A DNA stretch of 64,000 nt from UBA5399 sp964464145 (GCA_964464145.1 CAYXFB010000005.1:1-64000), one strand, 5' to 3'; counted from the first letter of the stretch, positions 34,291 to 42,436 are shown. Numbers and translations are program-made. The notes: generated from the letters alone by a model not told the origin.

Positions 34291-36567
34291 TCACATAAGC
34301 AGCGTCAGCACGTTTTGCGACCTTGTGTTGGCCTGCGCGCTTCTGGCCGCGCCCATTTGCTGCATTATGCTCTGCTGAGTTGCGCGCAGCATATCGCCCG
34401 CCTGCTTGTCATCCACACGCGCGCTCTGCTCCGCAAGCACAGCGGAGGATCGCCTCACGTCATATAGCCGCGTTTGCAATTGGTTTTGCATTGCGCCCAT
34501 TGCCGAACGCTGCGCCGAAACAACGCCCATCGCACTCTTCACCGCCACGCCCGCCGCCTGTGCGTTTGCGGGCGAGCTCAGCGCTGTGCCCTCAAGCCCC
34601 AAACCGGCCGTGTTCATGGCCGAAACCTCAAGCTCTGCAGCCGCACCGCCGCCCTGCACAATAACGCCCCTGCCCGCAGACTGCGCCGGCGCGAAGGAGG
34701 CCGATACGCTGCTGTCATCAAAATTGATACTGTTATCCGCAAGCACGCCGTTCGTGCCCTGCGTCAGCGTGGCCGCCATCGTTTCCGCCGAATCGCCTCG
34801 CATATATATGTAGCTGTTTGAGGCACTCGCGCCCTGCGCGCTCTGAACTTTCAGTGTTATCTGATCGCCCGCGCGCAAATTGTTCATATTGAATGATACG
34901 GAAGTGCTGCTGTGCTGAGACGGGGTCATCTCCAGCGCAACGTCTCCGCTTTTGGGTGTCTGCTGCTCTATCTTTATTTCGCTGCCCGAACCCTCTATTT
35001 TGAAATCGTTCCTAAACTGCGCCGCCATTGCCCGCCTCATGGCCTGCATAACGTCTCCGCTGGTCTGCGCAGCAAAAATGGATATTGTGCTCGCACCCTG
35101 ATTTTTCGCCATGCCACCCGGCACCACCAGCTCAAACACCTTTCCGGACATGCGGAATATATCTCCCACTCTAAGCGGCATATTGAAGTTTACCGTATTT
35201 ATTTTTATGGACTGCCCTCCGTGATCTACGCCCGGAGCCGTGCTGGTGAAGGTCACGTCCTGCGCATTGCGCATCTCGCCCTGGGGCGCTCCGCCATCCG
35301 CCGCAGTATAGCTTATGGACGCGTTCATTTCGTTCATCCTCTGCTGAGCCGCCCGCGCGCCCGAGGGGCTGTTTTGCTCCTCGTTGAACTTCAGGCGTAT
35401 CTGCACCGCGTTTTCGGACTGCATAACGGCATTTTTGCTTTCCAATATGGCGTTTCCGTCGTAATTGACCTTTTCCGCCTCCATTATGCTGCGCGCCACA
35501 TCGGCGGCAGTGTTTGTGCCGCGGGTGAGCGAATCACCAACCGAAGCGTCCACAAAATTTATAGTTATTGCCTCGCCCGCGCGAGAATCCGCCGCCTTGC
35601 TGCTCAGATTTTTATCCAGCGCGGCGTTTTGCCCCCTTACGGCCTCGTTTTCCGCCATGCTTATATTACGGGATTCTAAGATGCTTCTTGCGATGTCCGC
35701 AGCCGTATTTCTGCCCGCGTTCAAAGAGGCACCCGTTGCGGGATCGCCAAAATTCACAGTTATGTGTTCTCCGGCGCGCTGCGCCGCCGCATTCTTGCCG
35801 AGGGTCGTATCCAGCGCCACATTGGAGCTGCTCACCGCTTGATTTTTTTGAAGGCTCACATTTTGCGCTTCCAAAAGACTCCTCGCGATATCCGCCGCCG
35901 TGTTCCTCCCCTGCTTTAGAGAAGCCCCCACAGACTGATCTCCAAAATTCACAGTTATTCGTTCGCCCGCCCTGGCATTGGCTATCTCCAGCCCGCCCAG
36001 ATCCAGCCTGCCGTTCGCCGCCGGCCCGCCCGAAACTCCGCGTATCTCCGTGCTTATCTCCTGCGTCATGACCGCCTCGGGCGTCCTGTCCGCAGTTTGT
36101 ACGTATATGCCCTCCGTCGCCGCGCTGCGCCGCGCGCCCGCCACAGAGAGCGAACCGTCCAGCACACTGCTGCCGCCATAGGTCGTTTGCTTCGAGATAT
36201 CGTTTATCTGGCGGGTCAAATTACTGTATTCGGCGTCTATCTGCCTGCGCTGCGCGGGATCGTCCATAAGCTGGGTGCCCTGCTGCGCCAAACCGTCCAT
36301 ACGCTGCAAAACGTCCTGTATACGCGCCGCCGCGCCGTCTGCCGTGCTCAAAAGAGAGGATGCGTCCTGCACACTGCGCGCCGCCATATTAATATTGCGC
36401 ACCCGCGTGGTCATACCGGCGGAGGCCGCCGTATCTGTTGTGCTGCCCACAACGGGCGCTTTGCTCTCGCCCGGGTAGAGCCTCTGTGTCGCATTAGACA
36501 TGAGCTTGTTCAGCGTGGAATAATTTCTGTAAATATCTATCGAAGACGCGTTACTGTCCACTCTCAT
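34291..36567 (-). CDS. Divergent flagellin with three internal 65-residue repeats
   Basis: A 758-residue flagellin-family protein. The N-terminal coiled-coil domain (about 1-140: IDIYRNYSTLNKLMSNATQR, ISKQTTYGGSSVLDGS) and C-terminal domain (SARVDDKQAGDMLRATQQSI to the end) are the parts that pack in the filament core. Between them are three tandem repeats starting at Arg199, Arg264 and Arg329, each RAGExITxNF...GxNTAADxARSxxE. The usual SSGLRI motif after the first helix is replaced by RLYPGESKAPV. ATG 36567 has GGAGGTG seven bases upstream. No other flagellar gene is in the window. It is transcribed from a sigma-A rather than a sigma-D type promoter. A non-motility filament or adhesin is an alternative. 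Confidence 0.85.
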   Translation of the reverse strand: MRVDSNASSIDIYRNYSTLNKLMSNATQRLYPGESKAPVVGSTTDTAASAGMTTRVRNINMAARSVQDASSLLSTADGAAARIQDVLQRMDGLAQQGTQLMDDPAQRRQIDAEYSNLTRQINDISKQTTYGGSSVLDGSLSVAGARRSAATEGIYVQTADRTPEAVMTQEISTEIRGVSGGPAANGRLDLGGLEIANARAGERITVNFGDQSVGASLKQGRNTAADIARSLLEAQNVSLQKNQAVSSSNVALDTTLGKNAAAQRAGEHITVNFGDPATGASLNAGRNTAADIARSILESRNISMAENEAVRGQNAALDKNLSSKAADSRAGEAITINFVDASVGDSLTRGTNTAADVARSIMEAEKVNYDGNAILESKNAVMQSENAVQIRLKFNEEQNSPSGARAAQQRMNEMNASISYTAADGGAPQGEMRNAQDVTFTSTAPGVDHGGQSIKINTVNFNMPLRVGDIFRMSGKVFELVVPGGMAKNQGASTISIFAAQTSGDVMQAMRRAMAAQFRNDFKIEGSGSEIKIEQQTPKSGDVALEMTPSQHSSTSVSFNMNNLRAGDQITLKVQSAQGASASNSYIYMRGDSAETMAATLTQGTNGVLADNSINFDDSSVSASFAPAQSAGRGVIVQGGGAAAELEVSAMNTAGLGLEGTALSSPANAQAAGVAVKSAMGVVSAQRSAMGAMQNQLQTRLYDVRRSSAVLAEQSARVDDKQAGDMLRATQQSIMQQMGAARSAQANTRSQNVLTLLM

Positions 36568-36641
36568 GTGCCGTCACCTCCAAAATATGTATATCACCAT
36601 AGCTATGTTATAACCAAAATTACTTAAACTAATCCAACTAT

Positions 36642-36670
36642 ATTTTACCACCGAATCGATTTTTTTTCAA
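36642..36670 (-). promoter_or_regulatory. Sigma-A type promoter of the flagellin gene
   Basis: Minus strand TTGAAA (36670-36665), 17-bp spacer, TAAAAT (36647-36642). I see no sigma-D (TAAA-N15-CCGATA) promoter in the 180 bases upstream of the gene. Confidence 0.7.
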
Positions 36671-36753
36671 TCCATCGCGCCCCTTATATTTACACTTTAT
36701 TAAAAAGCTCTTCACTTTGTATTCACAGATGTGAGGTATTCTATAAACATACA

Positions 36754-36868
36754 AATTCTGCCACCGCAGTGCAGCGGAAACAAGCCGCCAGCGGCGGGAG
36801 GCAGTCCAAAAAATACGCTTACGCGTTTATATAAATTTTCCATGAGCCCCTCAGCGAAGGGGCTTTTC
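36754..36868 (+). ncRNA. Candidate small structured RNA with three-way junction and terminator
   Basis: An intergenic stretch with nested pairing: CTGCC (36758-36762) with GGCAG (36800-36804) closes two internal hairpins, CCGC/GCGG (36764-36767, 36774-36777) and GCCGC/GCGGC (36784-36788, 36791-36795). A terminator hairpin ends it: AGCCCCT (36845-36851) with AGGGGCT (36858-36864) then TTTT. A weak promoter (TTGTAT, 19 bp, TATAAA at 36742-36747) would start transcription about at the closing helix. A TCACAGATGTGA palindrome lies at 36723-36734. No reading frame fits. It could be a free small RNA or a terminated leader of the HD gene 80 bases downstream, although that gene has its own promoter. 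Confidence 0.45.
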
Positions 36869-36877
36869 CCTTGATTA

Positions 36878-36906
36878 TGGACAATCCCCACCCGCTGTTG
36901 TATACT
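36878..36906 (+). promoter_or_regulatory. Promoter of the HD-domain/GtrA operon
   Basis: TGGACA (36878-36883), 17-bp spacer, TATACT (36901-36906); the HD gene begins 45 bases later with GGGAGGT before its ATG. Confidence 0.65.
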
Positions 36907-36950
36907 ATTGCATATTGCAAACCCATAGAAAACAATTCGGGAGGTAGCAC

Positions 36951-37442
36951 ATGAAGAGCATAAGCGCGCTCGTATCGGCAATGGCCGAATACGAAACGGG
37001 TAACCCGGGTCGTATAAACCACTTTTTGAAGGTATACGCCTACGCCAAAACGATCGGCGAGCTTGAGAGCCTGCCCGAGAAAGCGCAATACATACTGGAG
37101 GCCGCCGCCGTAACACACGATATCGGCATAAAACCCTCGCTCGCAAAGTACGGCTCTGACGACGGCGCGCACCAGCAGGTGGAGGGCCCGCCCGAAGCGG
37201 AGGCGCTGCTTCAAAAGCTGGGCTTTTTGCCTGAGGTCACGGAGCGCGTGTGCTATCTGATTTCCCGCCACCATACCTATACGGGAATAGACGGCGCGGA
37301 TTATCAGATATTGGTGGAAGCGGATTCTCTCGTTAATATATTCGAGGGCAACGTACCCTACAAAAAGAGCATACGCGAAAATATATTTAAGACCGAAACG
37401 GGCAAAATGCTCTTTGACCGGCTCTATGAAAACATGGAATAA
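36951..37442 (+). CDS. HD-domain metal-dependent phosphohydrolase
   Basis: A 163-residue cytoplasmic protein. The metal site of the HD superfamily is visible: a first His in GRINHFLKVYAYAKTIGE, the HD pair in AAAVTHDIGIKPSLAKYG, then ISRHHTYTGIDG and the last Asp in LVEADSLVNIFEG. Members hydrolyse nucleotides or other phosphate esters; the substrate here is unknown. The start ATG 36951 has GGGAGGT upstream. It ends 21 bases before the GtrA-fusion gene, so the two form an operon under the promoter at 36878. There is no obvious link between the two functions. Confidence 0.85.
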   Translation: MKSISALVSAMAEYETGNPGRINHFLKVYAYAKTIGELESLPEKAQYILEAAAVTHDIGIKPSLAKYGSDDGAHQQVEGPPEAEALLQKLGFLPEVTERVCYLISRHHTYTGIDGADYQILVEADSLVNIFEGNVPYKKSIRENIFKTETGKMLFDRLYENME

Positions 37443-37463
37443 ACGAAAGCGCATATTATAAAC

Positions 37464-38402
37464 ATGACAGATCATTCAAAGACAGCGATAGCCTGCATAA
37501 ACGGCTGCTCGCAAAATTACAGCGAAGAGCTCAAGGCGGCCGGCTTTGGCAATATATTGGAACGCAAGGCAGACGAGGCCATACCTTCCCTCTTGAAGCG
37601 CGCGCTTGCTGCTTCGCCGGATTTCATCATAACGCTGGACGAAGCGCAGGGCTTTTCGCCCGCCGACGTTTCGGCCGTTGCGGAGGCTGTTTCGGCCGAT
37701 AGCGGCACCTTTTACGCGGGCGTAAAAAAGAGCGCCGAAAAGCCCGGGCTTCCCTCTAAGCTGTTCGGCTTCCTGTCCGGCATAGATGCGGCGGATGTGC
37801 AGACCTCGCTCTTTGCGATGTCCGCGAATACCTGCCGACAGCTCGTGGATATGAAAAGCAGCGAAGAGCGCTTTATGACCAATCTGCCGCTGGAGGCGCG
37901 CGCAAAGGACATAGGCGTAAAGCGCGTGGAAACGGCCGCGCCCGCACCACATCAGCCCGGCTTTGAGCTGCTGGCGCGATCGCTCAAGCTTTATTATGTA
38001 TTCATAAAGTTCAGCATATCGGCGCTCGTAGCCTACCTTGTGGACATCGGCACATTTTACCTCTTCGTGCGCCTCTTTTACCGGCTCACGGACGAATATA
38101 AAATATTGCTGGCCACAGTGCTTTCGCGCATACTCTGCTCCGTGGCCACCTATCTTTTGAACAAGGGCATGGTGTTCGGCTCCAAGGCGCCCACGGGCGG
38201 CACCATAGTCCGATTTTTGATACTCGCGGCGGCGCAGCTCATAGCGTCTTGGCTGCTGGTTTGGATAATCGGCTCGCTTTTGGGCGGCAGCGCGGAGATC
38301 AACATGATAGTCAAGGTGGTTGTGGATCTAATAATATTCATGGCCAGCTTCACGCTCCAGCGGGATTGGGTGTTCAAAAAAACAGACGGCCTGCTAAAAT
38401 AG
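37464..38402 (+). CDS. Degenerate GT2 domain fused to GtrA-like membrane domain
   Basis: A 312-residue protein. Residues about 175-305 are a GtrA domain with four membrane segments (FIKFSISALVAYLVDIGTFY; FTLQRDWVFKK at the end), a family thought to flip or help transfer undecaprenyl-linked sugars. Residues 1-165 align by pattern to the C-terminal two thirds of the GT2 domain found in GT2-GtrA fusions: FIITLDEAQGFSPADV stands where the family has VITLDADGQHDPADV. The first strand with the PxYNE motif is missing and the metal-binding DxD is lost, so the glycosyltransferase part is probably inactive. It follows the HD-domain gene in an operon. The glycan cluster genes are elsewhere. Confidence 0.8.
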   Translation: MTDHSKTAIACINGCSQNYSEELKAAGFGNILERKADEAIPSLLKRALAASPDFIITLDEAQGFSPADVSAVAEAVSADSGTFYAGVKKSAEKPGLPSKLFGFLSGIDAADVQTSLFAMSANTCRQLVDMKSSEERFMTNLPLEARAKDIGVKRVETAAPAPHQPGFELLARSLKLYYVFIKFSISALVAYLVDIGTFYLFVRLFYRLTDEYKILLATVLSRILCSVATYLLNKGMVFGSKAPTGGTIVRFLILAAAQLIASWLLVWIIGSLLGGSAEINMIVKVVVDLIIFMASFTLQRDWVFKKTDGLLK

Positions 38403-38440
38403 CTCCCATTGGATTATGTTTATACAAATGCAATGATGTG

Positions 38441-38486
38441 TATAATAATAGAGTGAGCGAATACCCTGTGCGGTAGCTGCGCACAG
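38441..38486 (+). promoter_or_regulatory. Promoter and 5' hairpin of thioredoxin gene
   Basis: TATAAT at 38441-38446 (no clear -35), followed by a hairpin CTGTGCG (38466-38472) with CGCACAG (38480-38486) in the leader. Confidence 0.45.
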
Positions 38487-38518
38487 TAAGCATATGAAAA
38501 AGGAGTGTAAGTTATAAA

Positions 38519-38833
38519 ATGAGTGTAAAACATATAAGCGAGGGTCAGTTTGATTCGGAAGTCTTGAATGATGACGGCAGAGTGCTGGTGGATTTTTATG
38601 CTGATTGGTGCGGCCCGTGCAAAATGCTGGGGCCCATCCTTGAGGAAGTCAGTGACGAGGTGGACAAGCTAAAGGTGGTAAAGGTGAATGTGGATGAAGC
38701 TCAGGCGCTGGCGCAAAAATACGGCGTTATGTCTATCCCTACCGTGTATCTCTTTGACGGCGGCATGAACGCCGGAAAATTCGTGGGTGTAAAATCCAAA
38801 GAGGAAGTTATAGATTTTATAATGAACGCTTAA
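38519..38833 (+). CDS. trxA: Thioredoxin
   Basis: A 104-residue protein with the redox motif WCGPC in DFYADWCGPCKMLGPIL and the cis-proline segment VMSIPTVYLFDGG. It reduces disulfides in cytoplasmic proteins and supplies electrons to peroxidases and ribonucleotide reductase. Length is standard. AGGAG is 13 bases upstream of ATG 38519, longer than ideal, but there is no other in-frame start. It is monocistronic, with a promoter at 38441 and a terminator at 38849. Thioredoxin reductase is not in the window; the flavoprotein at 5129 is not of that type. Confidence 0.96.
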   Translation: MSVKHISEGQFDSEVLNDDGRVLVDFYADWCGPCKMLGPILEEVSDEVDKLKVVKVNVDEAQALAQKYGVMSIPTVYLFDGGMNAGKFVGVKSKEEVIDFIMNA

Positions 38834-38843
38834 CGCGGAACGC

Positions 38844-38874
38844 AAAAAATCCACCGTCGCCGGTGGATTTTTTT
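38844..38874. terminator. Bidirectional terminator
   Basis: AATCCACCG and CGGTGGATT (38849-38870) form a 9-bp stem, with A-run before and T-run after; shared by thioredoxin and the convergent aldo/keto reductase gene. Confidence 0.92.
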
Positions 38875-38899
38875 ATTTTGCATTATGCTATTGTTTTCA

Positions 38900-39727
38900 T
38901 CAAAAATCTACGTTATCCGGATCCGGACCAACTCGCTTGTTTTCGTTCATGGCGTCAAATATGGCCATATCGGCGGCGGTCAGCTCAAAATCGAATATAT
39001 CGGCGTTTTGGGCTATCCTGTCCTTGTTCACGGACTTGGGGAACACCACTATGCCCTTTTGCAATATCCAGCGCAGTATTGCCTGCTGCGCTGATTTGCC
39101 GTATTTTTCGCCCACAGCGGCGGCCTCGCGCATACTTTCGGGCGCCAGTTTGCCGCTCCCAAGAGGGCTCCACGCCTCGAACGCTATGCCCTTTTCGCGG
39201 CACATATCTAGCAGTGCATTGTCCTGCATTTGCGGGTTGAACTCCATCTGGTTGGCCGCGGGCATTACCTCGCATATATCCAGTATCTTTTGTAGATGAT
39301 GTACGCGGAAGTTGCTTAGGCCTATCGCCTTTGCCCTGCCCGAGCGGTATATCTTCTCCATATCCTTCCACGCCTGCTCAAAACCATCCACCGCCCAGTG
39401 TATGAGGTAAAGATCCACATAGTCCATTCGCAGCTTCTCGAGGCTCTCCTCAAAGGCACGCGCCGTGTTGCCGCTTCTTATATCGTCATTCCACAGCTTT
39501 GTGGTTATAAAAAGCTGCTCGCGAGGAATGCCGCATTCGGCTACCGCGTCGCCCACGCTGCGTTCATTCCCGTATATGGCCGCCGTGTCTATGTGGCGGT
39601 AGCCCGCCTCAAACGCCCACAGCATAGCCTGCTTCGCTTCGTTTCCATCCTCCGCCTGCCATACGCCAAAGCCAAACTGAGGTATTTCGTTTCCGCTGTT
39701 GAGCTTTATCTTGGTATTAATGTCCAT
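38900..39727 (-). CDS. Aldo/keto reductase
   Basis: A 275-residue NADPH-dependent reductase with a TIM-barrel fold. The catalytic tetrad is complete: Asp and Tyr in GYRHIDTAAIYGNERSVG, Lys in FITTKLW, His in YLIHWAVDG. The sequence FGVWQAEDG near the N-terminus and GLSNFRVHHLQKIL match the AKR5 branch (2,5-diketo-D-gluconate reductase-like). It would reduce small aldehydes or ketones to alcohols; the physiological substrate is not evident. ATG 39727 is chosen since AAGGGAG is upstream and the conserved part starts here. It is monocistronic with a shared terminator. Confidence 0.93.
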   Translation of the reverse strand: MDINTKIKLNSGNEIPQFGFGVWQAEDGNEAKQAMLWAFEAGYRHIDTAAIYGNERSVGDAVAECGIPREQLFITTKLWNDDIRSGNTARAFEESLEKLRMDYVDLYLIHWAVDGFEQAWKDMEKIYRSGRAKAIGLSNFRVHHLQKILDICEVMPAANQMEFNPQMQDNALLDMCREKGIAFEAWSPLGSGKLAPESMREAAAVGEKYGKSAQQAILRWILQKGIVVFPKSVNKDRIAQNADIFDFELTAADMAIFDAMNENKRVGPDPDNVDF

Positions 39728-39785
39728 CGCAAAACACGCTCCCTTCCAAGCCATAGCATTTTCACAAACGCTATGAAGCGATACT

Positions 39786-40010
39786 CTACATAGTGTCGTT
39801 TTCGGCGGCGCTGTCTATGAGCTTTATAAGCTCCAGCTCGCTTCTAAACATACGCTCCTCGTCCTTTTCCTTCCAGTGTATCTGCCCCTGCCAGGTGGCG
39901 TTCTGGCGGTACTGTATCTGCACAATAAAGGTGGCCTTACCGGCGGGCTCCTCGCCCTGTGCCACCTTTTCCGCCGTATCCGGCATTACGTTTTCGTTAT
40001 TTTCGCTCAT
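39786..40010 (-). CDS. Small conserved protein of unknown function (74 aa)
   Basis: I do not know a function. ATG 40010 has GGAG six bases upstream. The first 25 residues are acidic and look disordered; the rest (FIVQIQYRQNATWQGQIHWK, RSELELIKLIDSA) suggests a small beta-sheet and a helix. From memory, similar short proteins with a QNATWQG core occur in many Clostridia, often beside the kind of gene found 98 bases upstream. It is soluble, with no signal peptide. The preserved core and good ribosome site make it a real gene. Confidence 0.75.
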   Translation of the reverse strand: MSENNENVMPDTAEKVAQGEEPAGKATFIVQIQYRQNATWQGQIHWKEKDEERMFRSELELIKLIDSAAENDTM

Positions 40011-40108
40011 AATATCTCCATGAAACATTTTGACACCCGCGCAAAATTTATACACGGATAACAAAAAGCCATAGTTTTGCAAAACTATGACTTTGGATTT
40101 TTAAGGTT

Positions 40109-40342
40109 TTAACCCCTTACCAGATAGTTAAGCAAGAGATTCAGATCCTCAGGCTCTGAAACAACCAGATCCAGCTCGTCTATCTGCGCGTCTTTAAACA
40201 TTTGAGTCAGCGCGATATACTGGCACAGCGTGGATTTAAGATTGAGCCTGTCTCCCTCGGACGTAACCAGTTCAACTTTACCTTTGCAGTCTTTCAATAC
40301 TTCGAAAAACTTCTGAGGTTCGCTTATGTTCTTAATTTTCAC
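40109..40342 (-). CDS. Small conserved protein of unknown function (77 aa)
   Basis: GTG 40342 is preceded by AGGAGG at eight bases. The sequence begins MKIKNISEPQKFFEVLKDCK, contains GDRLNLKSTLCQYIALTQM, and ends SEPEDLNLLLNYLVRG: a compact mixed alpha-beta protein without membrane segments. I recall short homologues in clostridial genomes but no assigned role. A consensus-like promoter lies at 40404-40434. The downstream 74-residue gene is in the same orientation, so the two probably share a transcript. Confidence 0.78.
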   Translation of the reverse strand: MKIKNISEPQKFFEVLKDCKGKVELVTSEGDRLNLKSTLCQYIALTQMFKDAQIDELDLVVSEPEDLNLLLNYLVRG

Positions 40343-40403
40343 TCCTTTTCCCTCCTAACAAAATAAATTGTGGGTTTGGGGTATCATTGGAGCATCCCCA
40401 ACT

Positions 40404-40434
40404 AATATACTAACATAATTTCACGCATTGTCAA
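40404..40434 (-). promoter_or_regulatory. Promoter of the two small conserved genes
   Basis: Minus strand TTGACA (40434-40429), 19-bp spacer, TATATT (40409-40404). Confidence 0.6.
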
Positions 40435-40543
40435 GTTTCTAACGTCGCCCCCCTCTGCGTGAACCGCGGGCGTATAATCCCCCCACAATATAGCTATACA
40501 CCAAATTGGAGCGTTTAAAACATTTCGCTAAAAATTATACGCC

Positions 40544-40563
40544 GCGCCGCGTTTTGGCGGCGC
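40544..40563 (-). terminator. Possible weak terminator after the amylase-ACT gene
   Basis: GCGCCGC (40544-40550) pairs with GCGGCGC (40557-40563) directly after the stop; on the minus strand a T-run appears only nine bases later. Confidence 0.4.
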
Positions 40564-42387
40564 TCAGTCTGCCGCAAAACTGTAGCCCGCCGCCGAAAGC
40601 GCCTCCATGGCCGCCGCCAGATCGCCCTCGCCCACCATTATATAGTCCGTGTTGTAGGTGGAGAGCGCGGACATGCTCACCCCCGCCTCGGCAAGAATGG
40701 AGGCAATGCGCGCAAGCAGCCCGGTAACGCTGAAGTCTATGCTGCCCTTCACGCGGAATATACGCCAGCCGTCCTGCCGAGCGGTGCAGTTTTGCGGCGT
40801 TTGCTCCGTTTTGCACACAAGGGATATCTCCTCCTCCGTTACGGAGAGGAAGGTGTAGGGCTGCTCCGTCTTAACGCCCGAAGTGTCCTCCAGCTTGCAA
40901 AATGTGAAGCCGCCCTCTATGAGCTCAAGCTCGGTATAGGCATAGCCGGGCTTGTTCACCCACACCGAAACGGAGCGCTCGTTCACGAAAAATTCAGCGC
41001 TTCCGTCCGCGCCTATAGTCACCGTTTCCTTGCGGTTGCCCGTGCAGTCGTAAAAGCTCTTGCCCGCGAAGCGGCTTCCCACATACATGCTTTTGCTTCC
41101 CGCTCCGCCGTTGGTAAGCACCACGGCCATGCCGGAATTTTCGTGCTCTTCGTCGCCCTCGCGCGTCCAGCCGATAGTGTTGCCGTGGTCAAAATAATCG
41201 TTCTGCTGGCCATAGGCGAAGCTTAGCCGCGCGCGCAGCAAAGCCTCCAGCCCCTCGCCCATCGGGGCGATATTGTCGTGCGGTATGCCGTAATAATCGC
41301 CGTAGAAAACGCAGGGATAGCCGTCCTTCCGTAGCAGTATCAGCGCGTATGCAAGGGGCTTGAACCATTCCTCCACCCAGGAGGCAAGCGCCTGGCCGGG
41401 CTGGGTATCGTGGTTGTCCACAAAGGTCACCGCCTTGGTGGGGTTGTCCTTCGTTAGCGTACCGTCAAAGATCGTGCGCATATCGAAGCCGTTGTCCTGC
41501 GTGGACGCGGCGTAAAATTTATAGTGAAGCGGCACGTCAAACAGCGAAAAGGTGCCCTCGTTGGTGTCTATATAATGCTTGAGCGCCTCGAGGTCTCCGT
41601 TCCAATATTCGCCCACGGAGAAAAGCTCCTCCTTTTCCTCACGACGCAGCGTTTCCAGCCAGTCGCTGTAAAAGGTGAACTTCATGTGCTTTACCGCGTC
41701 AAAGCGAAAGCCGTCCACATCCGTTAGATGCACGAACCATTTTCCCCAACGGGTAAGCTCGTGCACGACCTCCTCATTGCTGAGGTCTATATTGGCGCCC
41801 ATAAGATAGTCAAAATTGCCCTTCTCGCTGTCCGCCTCGCACCAGTTTTTACCCTCAAAGCGAAAGACACCGCTCTCGTCCGTGCCCTCGTCCCAATCTA
41901 TGCCCGTGAAGTGATACCAGTGCCATTCAAAATCCGAATACACGCCCCTTCTGCCCGGAAATGTGAAGTTTGTCCACGCCTCTATCTGCCGTTCGCCGCC
42001 CTCATTTTCGTTGCGATTTTCCGGATTCACCTCCTGCGCCTTCACCGTTTCGCAGCTGTCCGCGCCCATTTTATGATCCAGCACAACGTCCGCGTAGACC
42101 TGTATGCCGTTCTCGTGCAGTGCGCGAATACCCAGCACCAGCTCGTCCTTGGTGCCGTACTTTGTGGGTATGGTGCCCTTTTGGTCGAACTCGCCCAGAT
42201 CATATATATCGTACACGCTGTAGCCCACATCGGAAAGACCCGCCGCCCCCTTGTAGGCGGGCGGTATCCACAGCGCGCTCACGCCGTCCGCCTTTAGGCG
42301 CGGCGCATCCTCCGCCATCTGCCGCCACAGCATGAGCGGAGCGAGGTACCATTCAAAATATTGCATCATTGTGCCGTTATCTGCCAT
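40564..42387 (-). CDS. Cytoplasmic alpha-amylase (GH13) fused to a C-terminal ACT-type domain
   Basis: A 607-residue protein. Residues 1-480 are a GH13 alpha-amylase like the Bacillus licheniformis/E. coli AmyA type: nucleophile Asp230 (GFRFDAVKH), acid Glu260 (SVGEYWNG), Asp327 (FVDNHDTQ), all where the licheniformis enzyme has them. There is no signal peptide, so it cuts internal alpha-1,4-glucan. From Thr485, ELELIEGGFTFCKLEDTSGV to GYSF is a full separate ligand-binding module of about 120 residues; SVTEEEISLVCKTE and LLARIASILAEAGVSMSALS match the small ACT/CASTOR-like proteins of Firmicutes. The linker is only about five residues. ATG 42387 has GGGGG eight bases upstream. ACT modules bind amino acids, so allosteric control of glucan breakdown is a possibility. 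Confidence 0.9.
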   Translation of the reverse strand: MADNGTMMQYFEWYLAPLMLWRQMAEDAPRLKADGVSALWIPPAYKGAAGLSDVGYSVYDIYDLGEFDQKGTIPTKYGTKDELVLGIRALHENGIQVYADVVLDHKMGADSCETVKAQEVNPENRNENEGGERQIEAWTNFTFPGRRGVYSDFEWHWYHFTGIDWDEGTDESGVFRFEGKNWCEADSEKGNFDYLMGANIDLSNEEVVHELTRWGKWFVHLTDVDGFRFDAVKHMKFTFYSDWLETLRREEKEELFSVGEYWNGDLEALKHYIDTNEGTFSLFDVPLHYKFYAASTQDNGFDMRTIFDGTLTKDNPTKAVTFVDNHDTQPGQALASWVEEWFKPLAYALILLRKDGYPCVFYGDYYGIPHDNIAPMGEGLEALLRARLSFAYGQQNDYFDHGNTIGWTREGDEEHENSGMAVVLTNGGAGSKSMYVGSRFAGKSFYDCTGNRKETVTIGADGSAEFFVNERSVSVWVNKPGYAYTELELIEGGFTFCKLEDTSGVKTEQPYTFLSVTEEEISLVCKTEQTPQNCTARQDGWRIFRVKGSIDFSVTGLLARIASILAEAGVSMSALSTYNTDYIMVGEGDLAAAMEALSAAGYSFAAD

Positions 42388-42436
42388 AACATCAACCCCC
42401 TTGTGTTGAAGCATAAATTCTTACTATTGTATCCAA

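Noticed and set aside
39786..40082. Longer start for the 74-residue protein at 40082
   Set aside because: GGAG is placed correctly for ATG 40010, and the extra residues are not conserved-looking.
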